From: Ancistrus triradiatus
Lineage: Eukaryota > Chordata > Actinopteri > Siluriformes > Loricariidae
Assembly (NCBI GenBank): GCA_025084515.1
Contig: JAJAGP010000333.1
Span: 211,655-275,654, forward strand
Direction: 5' to 3'
Length of the DNA stretch: 64,000 nt
Shown one piece after another: positions 58,900 through 64,000 of this stretch. The notes under the pieces are model-generated. The model saw only the letters and a list, made by a program, of their open reading frames with translations. It was not told the DNA's origin and did no database searches. Position 1 is the stretch's first letter. Every line of letters begins with the position of its first letter. The position numbers and the translations under genes are program-made.

Positions 58900-59850
58900 C
58901 AGTGGTGCTTGAAAGTTTGTGAAACCTTTAGAATTTTCTATATTTCTGCATAAATATGACCCGAAACATCATCAGATGTTCACACAAGTTCTAAAAGTAG
59001 ATAAAGAGAACCCAGTTAAAACAAATGAGACAAAAAACATTATAATAAAATAATAATATTACATATTAGTGAGTGGCAAAAGTATGTGAATCTTTGCTTT
59101 CAGTATCTGGTGTGACCCCCCAGTGCAGCAATAACTGCAACTAAACGTTTCCTGTAACTGTTGATCAGTCCAGCACACCGGCTTGGAGGAATTTTAGTAG
59201 AAATACTCCATATCGAACAGCTTCAGCTCTGGGATGTTGGTGGGTTTCCTCACATTAGCTGCTCACTTCAGGTCCTTCCACAACATCTCGATTGGATTAA
59301 GGTCAGGACTTTGACTTGGCCATTCCAAAACATGAACTTTATTCTTCTTTAACCATTCTTTGGTAGAACGGCTTGTGTGCTTAGGGGCGTTGTCTTGCTG
59401 CATGACCCACCTTCTCTTGAGATTCAGTTCATGGACAGATGTCCTGACATTTTCCTTTAGAATTCTCTGATATAATTCAGAATTCATTGTTCCATCAATG
59501 ATGGCAAGCCGTCCTGGCCCAGATGCAGCAAAACAGGCCCAAACCATGATACTAACACCACCATGTTTCACAGATGGGATAAGGTTCTTATGCTGGAATG
59601 CAGTGTTTTCCTTTCTCCAAACATAAAACTTTTCTTTTAAACCAAAAAGTACTATTTGGTCTCATCCGTCCACAAAAACATTCTTCCGATAACCTTCTGG
59701 CTTGTCCACGTGATCTTTAGCAAACTGAGATGAGCAGCAATGTTCTTTTTGAGATGGTTTTGTAACCTTTTCCAGCCTGATGAGCATCAACAACTCTTTT
59801 TCTGAGGTAGTCAGAAAACTCCTTTGTTCGTGCTATTGATATATTTTCAA
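58900..59850 (-). mobile_element. Tc1-like element, family C, one end missing
   Basis: The left terminus cagtggtgcttgaaagtttg follows TA at 58898-58899, but the matching right terminus is absent: family C similarity fades near 59850. The transposase is on the minus strand, and its promoter-proximal end is the truncated side. Confidence 0.9.
59110..59845 (-). pseudogene. Tc1-type transposase pseudogene (family C), C-terminal half well preserved
   Basis: Residues read without interruption from VKHGGVSIMVWACFAASGPG (one Gly to Val change in the GGGS motif) through RRWVMQQDNAPKHTSRSTKE (second Asp intact) to WPSQSPDLNPIEMLWKDLK, then a stop at 59263. Upstream, a decayed FVDETK region near 59665 keeps parts of the first Asp block. 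The DNA-binding domain is gone except for a trace at the truncated end. Confidence 0.9.
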
Positions 59851-59885
59851 CAGTTTCAATTACATGTCGTTATCACTGTGGAGCC

Positions 59886-59960
59886 TGTGGTGGTACAGCG
59901 ATTAAAGTACTGGACTACTGACAAGAATGTTGAGGGTTTAATTCTCAGCATCGCCAAGAT
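59886..59960 (+). repeat. tRNA-derived SINE fragment, family S1
   Basis: Head only: gtggtggtacagcgattaaa, ggactactgac and B-box-like gggtttaattctc. No tail. Confidence 0.6.
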
Positions 59961-60084
59961 ACCTTGGATTACATTCTGTTGTCTGCTTATTTAACGTTGC
60001 ATCAGCATCAATTACTATTCACAACAGGAGGAAGGGTACATCGACACTAGCCAGAAACATGATAACGACACAATTTTAAAGTAA

Positions 60085-60266
60085 CCAATTAGCCTAATGC
60101 CTGTCTTTGGGATGTGAGAGGAAACTGGAGTACCTGGTGTAAACCCATACAGTGACACGGGAAGGACATGCAAACTCCAAGGTGGCAGAGTTCAAGTTTT
60201 GGATTGAACCGGAGAATCTCTGCAGCTGTGCGGTAACTGTGTCGACGACTTTCAGCGTGCCACCTG
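60085..60266 (-). repeat. tRNA-derived SINE, family S2, minus orientation, decayed
   Basis: It shares cctgtctttgggatgtgaga, cctggtgtaaacccata and ggaaggacatgcaaactcca with the copy at 53671-53864. The pol III boxes are degenerate. Confidence 0.7.
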
Positions 60267-63200
60267 ATTGTATTCGGAAGACTGTATCAGTTGGAAGTAT
60301 GTAAATGTATATTACAACATAACAAAAGTTGTTTTCCCATGATAATGGCATAATTAAACAAAATGTCTTGAGGCAGGACATATGAGGAATAAACGTAAAT
60401 CAAATCACTGCGGGAAACATAATCTTGTGCAGTGATGTGAGAGGAGCAGGATGCACCATACTGAATCAAGGTCTGACTCATGATGAAAATGTTTTATGCC
60501 TTGCAAGAGAAACCATTAAAATGAACCATTAATATTAACTTCATTAGGGAAAGCTATGTATAATATCATGATAATGACAAATCATTTGAGAGCTTAAGAA
60601 AAGTTAGAATTAAGTTATTACTACAGGATGTCCTGATCATGGGAAAAAAGGATACCTGCTTTGAAAAAAAAAAAGAATATATATATATCAGTGAGTTTTC
60701 TAATGGACGCTAATGTCTTTGTGAATGAAAGCTACGGCTGAGAGGATCCACAGTGCTGCTTGAATGTGTTGCTTGATCTGAGCAAAAGGTTTGCCTAAGA
60801 CAAATGGATGAAAAAGAAGAACTGATCATCTTGCTCAAAATCAAAAGCTTCCAATATTCCCCTTGGGCGTCTAATGTAGCAATGCGACTGAGGGACTGAC
60901 TCGAGCTGGAATTTATGGCCACTAGACAATGGAGAACAGCAGAATAGATGTCAGTGTTGAGCAGCAGAGCTGGCAGGTGAGATGATTTAGACAGAGAGTA
61001 CAGTCCCTCAGAGACAGCACAGCACAGTGACACAGAGAAGTGTCATGAAGTCTCAAACATAGTTCTGGACCTCAGGACTGCAGGTGACATCATAATAAAG
61101 TCTGATGTCCACATTTTCTGAGTGATCCTACTTAGATAAAATTTCAGGAAAGTCTTATAAAGATGTGATTCTTCTGGGTGTCTGGTACCTTTAGTGTAAA
61201 TATTTCAGCACTATTTTGAAGAAGCTTTATGCTGTACGAAACAACTGTTCTGTTTCAAGCAGAGTGCAATGCTAGTGATTATTATGTAAAACATCAGAAG
61301 TGATGCAATCTGCACAATAAGCTGCAAATTGAAACAACTGGCAATAACACAACAAAACAACAGATACTGAAGTTGCGTTTTTCAGGCCAGCATCAAGCAC
61401 AATGTCAGACAAAGTTTCCAGCTCAAAGGGTGAGACACCTAGACAATACATTTATGAAGAAACATTCCAAAGGCTGATGACAGAAAGAATAGATGAGAAT
61501 AGATGATGTAAGAGACCATATGACATGTTAACTGTCTCATTCATTCTTTGTTGTGAGATTCTAACCCTCTCTCCCCCTCTCTTCAAGGTGACCTCAGGAA
61601 TGGAGCATTGAACAGGAACCCCACCTGAGCTCATTTACTGATGTCAGTCAGAGCACTGAACTCCACAGCGTTGAGTTTAGGGGGGGTTGGGAGCGATTGG
61701 GCCAAAAAGAATGTATAAACAAATCATTACCTGTCTGTCTGCATTAGTTATGTATACTAATAAAAGGCCTACAGTATAGCACTGCACGAGGGTGTTACTT
61801 TGGTGTATTGAGTGCAGACTGGATCACATTACAGACAGTTGGTTAGACACATGGTCCGAACTACTTATGAAACATGAACTTCTTATGTAGCATTTGAATG
61901 ACAGACGAGGGCGGATTTGAACCTAATCCTCTTAGAATTGCACCTGCTGCACATAACACCCTTTCATGGTGTTACTGTTTACTTGTTCTAATTAATTGGA
62001 TCTGTTTTTGAATTTTACACACGTATGACATGGAAAATGTAACCGAAAACCAGTAAAGATATGCAAAATAACAATAAACTGCAGTACATGATTCTATTTA
62101 TAGAATTCCTATAAAAAGCACACCATTATTGGATAATCCACAGCTATTGTCATGTCTGCCAAATGACTAAAAGTAAATGTACTAAATGCATAATATAAAA
62201 GTAGTATAAAAATACAATACGACAACTGACTGTACTTTTACTCTCAGTTTCCTTCCACTTTTCTTGGTGAGAGTCATGAATATATGTGCCTTAGGTAGAA
62301 TATACAGAGAAACAAAGATCCTGGAAGACAAAGATCAAAGAAATTTTCAAACTCTTGACTACTTTGGTCGTACAATCGAAATCGACAGAGTAATATGAAG
62401 TATAAATATGAGTAATATAACACTATAAACATGAGTTAAAAGGATTCTACACAATTGGTAGAAGGCTAAAAGATAATACTTTCAAAAAGCACCAAATCTT
62501 AGCTGATATGATCAAATATAAAATGGATTTTATGTGCCATTAGAAAGCTAAAATAACAGTATTCATAGCCAAAAATCAATGAATAACAGCAAATGAGCAA
62601 TATATTACTTTAATGCCAGCATTTTAAAAGACATGGAGAACCTTAAAATTAAGGTGATTTGAAAATTGGGAAAACAGACAAAGCTCTGCCTGCTGCAGAA
62701 GTTACTGAGGGACTCTAATTGGGATAAATAATATCAAATGGATTTTTTCAGGCTACTGGATCTAGAACTACCTAGATTTCTGTCTATGTGATCAATGCTG
62801 TGATCTGGCCTGGAGGATTATTCTATATGGAGTCATCACAGTTGACTCAAGAAAAGGTTTTACAGTATTTCAGGAAAATTAGGACATGCTGTGTTGGGCT
62901 GTGTTGTGGAACAGGACACTGAGGCCCTCATTACTAGAATACCGTTTCAGTCTACGAATGCTTCTCAACAGTTATACATAAGAGAGTTCAGATCTCCCAG
63001 ATACTGTGACATTAGAGAGGTTATTTGAAGGCACAAAGTGTCAAAGGAAAGAGGAGACGTGAATATTACACACAAATCCAATATTCAATATTCAAATGAC
63101 GCACTTCACAAAAATCTTCAGAGTCTATGTTTCCTCTTTCTCAGCCTCCATCTTGCTACAATGACTGCATTACAAACCACACATTATCGCAATGATTATG

Positions 63201-63794
63201 TCAGAATAGTAGCCTAGATCACCAGTAGTGTTGTTATTATTCTGACATGATACACTGACAGTCGATACAAACTCTTTAAACCCCTTCTTATCCCAACGAG
63301 TAACACAAGACAAAAACTGCATTGGTATTAGCAGCTTATCAGTATTTTGCTGTTCCTCCTCTAGCCTTACACATCCTCACATTGTTTTGACATACTTTCA
63401 GAAAGGTTTTAAACTGATCCAAAGGAAAGTTTCCTAAGCACTCTGCACTGTTTTATATGTATCATGCTCGATCTTTCTGATTAAGACACACCACTGCACT
63501 TTATGATTATGGTAATTATTTTATGGTTATTAAGAACAGAGTGCATCCTTCTTATGCAACATACACAAAGACCTCAACAACCACACTCTTAACCAGAGGT
63601 TAACTAGAGAAACTTAAGTCAGTCAGATAAATGAAGTGGTCTTAATTACTGTAGTTACGAATGCAGAGCTAAAGAGCTAATCAAGTGTCAGAATATTATA
63701 TGTCTTTATCTGAGCTGGTTTTGCTCATGACTGTGTGACAGCAGATTCCACTGCAGCCCAGGAACTATTACAAAGTAAAAATGGACCTTGTACT
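60267..63794. other. Upstream TMEM266 intron or 5' flank, nothing recognised
   Basis: I find no coding exon with convincing splice sites, no RNA gene and no transposon with readable ends. Short A/T runs occur at about 60663-60690. First exons of TMEM266 could lie here or beyond the window. Confidence 0.4.
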
Positions 63795-63968
63795 CCACCA
63801 TGCAGAGTTTGCATGCCCTCCCAGTGTCCATGTGGGTTTACTCTGGGTATTCCGGTTTGCTTCCGCATTCCAAACATGGTTTAGATGAACTGGTCACCCA
63901 TATACTATAACCAGTATTGCTGTAACCTCGCCCATTGATGCTGATGTGACATTACGTGAATAAACAAA
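63795..63968 (+). repeat. tRNA-derived SINE, family S2, head missing
   Basis: The tail of S2 is present: gagtttgcatgccctcccag, tgtgggtttactctgggtat, tccggtttgcttccgcattc, and an ending like that of 3793-4060 (gatgctgatgtgacatta). The pol III head is gone. Confidence 0.7.
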
Positions 63969-64000
63969 CTAACAAACAAAGTAATAACTACAGCCTGCTG

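Noticed and set aside
60710..61033. Minus-strand open frame of 107 codons, considered as a TMEM266 5' exon
   Set aside because: No acceptor/donor pair in a consistent phase and no resemblance to the N-terminal sequence expected.

Overview
This window is vertebrate nuclear DNA and almost certainly comes from a teleost fish. The genes are split into short exons with GT-AG introns, about 3-4% of the window is coding, and the introns are loaded with Tc1/mariner transposons, tRNA-derived SINEs and short non-LTR fragments. The transposon mix is common in ostariophysan fish; a catfish-like genome is a guess. One 100-base run of N (57377-57476) is an assembly gap. There is no bacterial, phage, CRISPR or operon content. 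|| Two protein-coding genes are readable. (1) ETFA, + strand: twelve coding exons from 475 to 24967 join in frame into a complete 333-residue mitochondrial electron transfer flavoprotein alpha subunit, followed by a poly(A) signal at 25314-25319. (2) TMEM266, - strand: eight exons chained in perfect phase from 56805 down to the stop at 29357-29359, plus one tentative exon further upstream (58430-58557). They encode a voltage-sensor-domain membrane protein with S1-S4, an Hv1-like S4 motif, a cytoplasmic coiled coil and a Ser-rich tail. Its 5' end is not resolved. The genes face each other tail to tail, the arrangement I recall for ETFA and TMEM266 in mammals. || Layout: 1-474, region 5' of ETFA; 475-24967, ETFA with large repeat-filled introns, above all intron 1 (514-8534), intron 4 (9154-15535), intron 9, intron 10 and intron 11; 25320-29356, the convergent intergenic stretch, probably carrying the long 3'UTR of TMEM266 with a Tc1 copy in it; 29357-58557, TMEM266; 58558-64000, upstream TMEM266 intron or 5' flank with one Tc1 relic and SINE relics. 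|| The two genes have unrelated jobs: mitochondrial matrix electron transfer versus membrane voltage/Zn sensing. Their adjacency is conserved synteny, not an operon. The other structure is mobile DNA: at least seven Tc1/mariner-type families at different stages of decay (near full length, internally deleted, MITE), two copies of a pogo-like deletion derivative, nested insertions, RTE-type and L1-type 3' fragments, and several SINE families. I found no convincing novel biological system. The most useful observations are the exon-phase break at the assembly gap, the nearly abutting opposed poly(A) signals, and the transposon derivatives.
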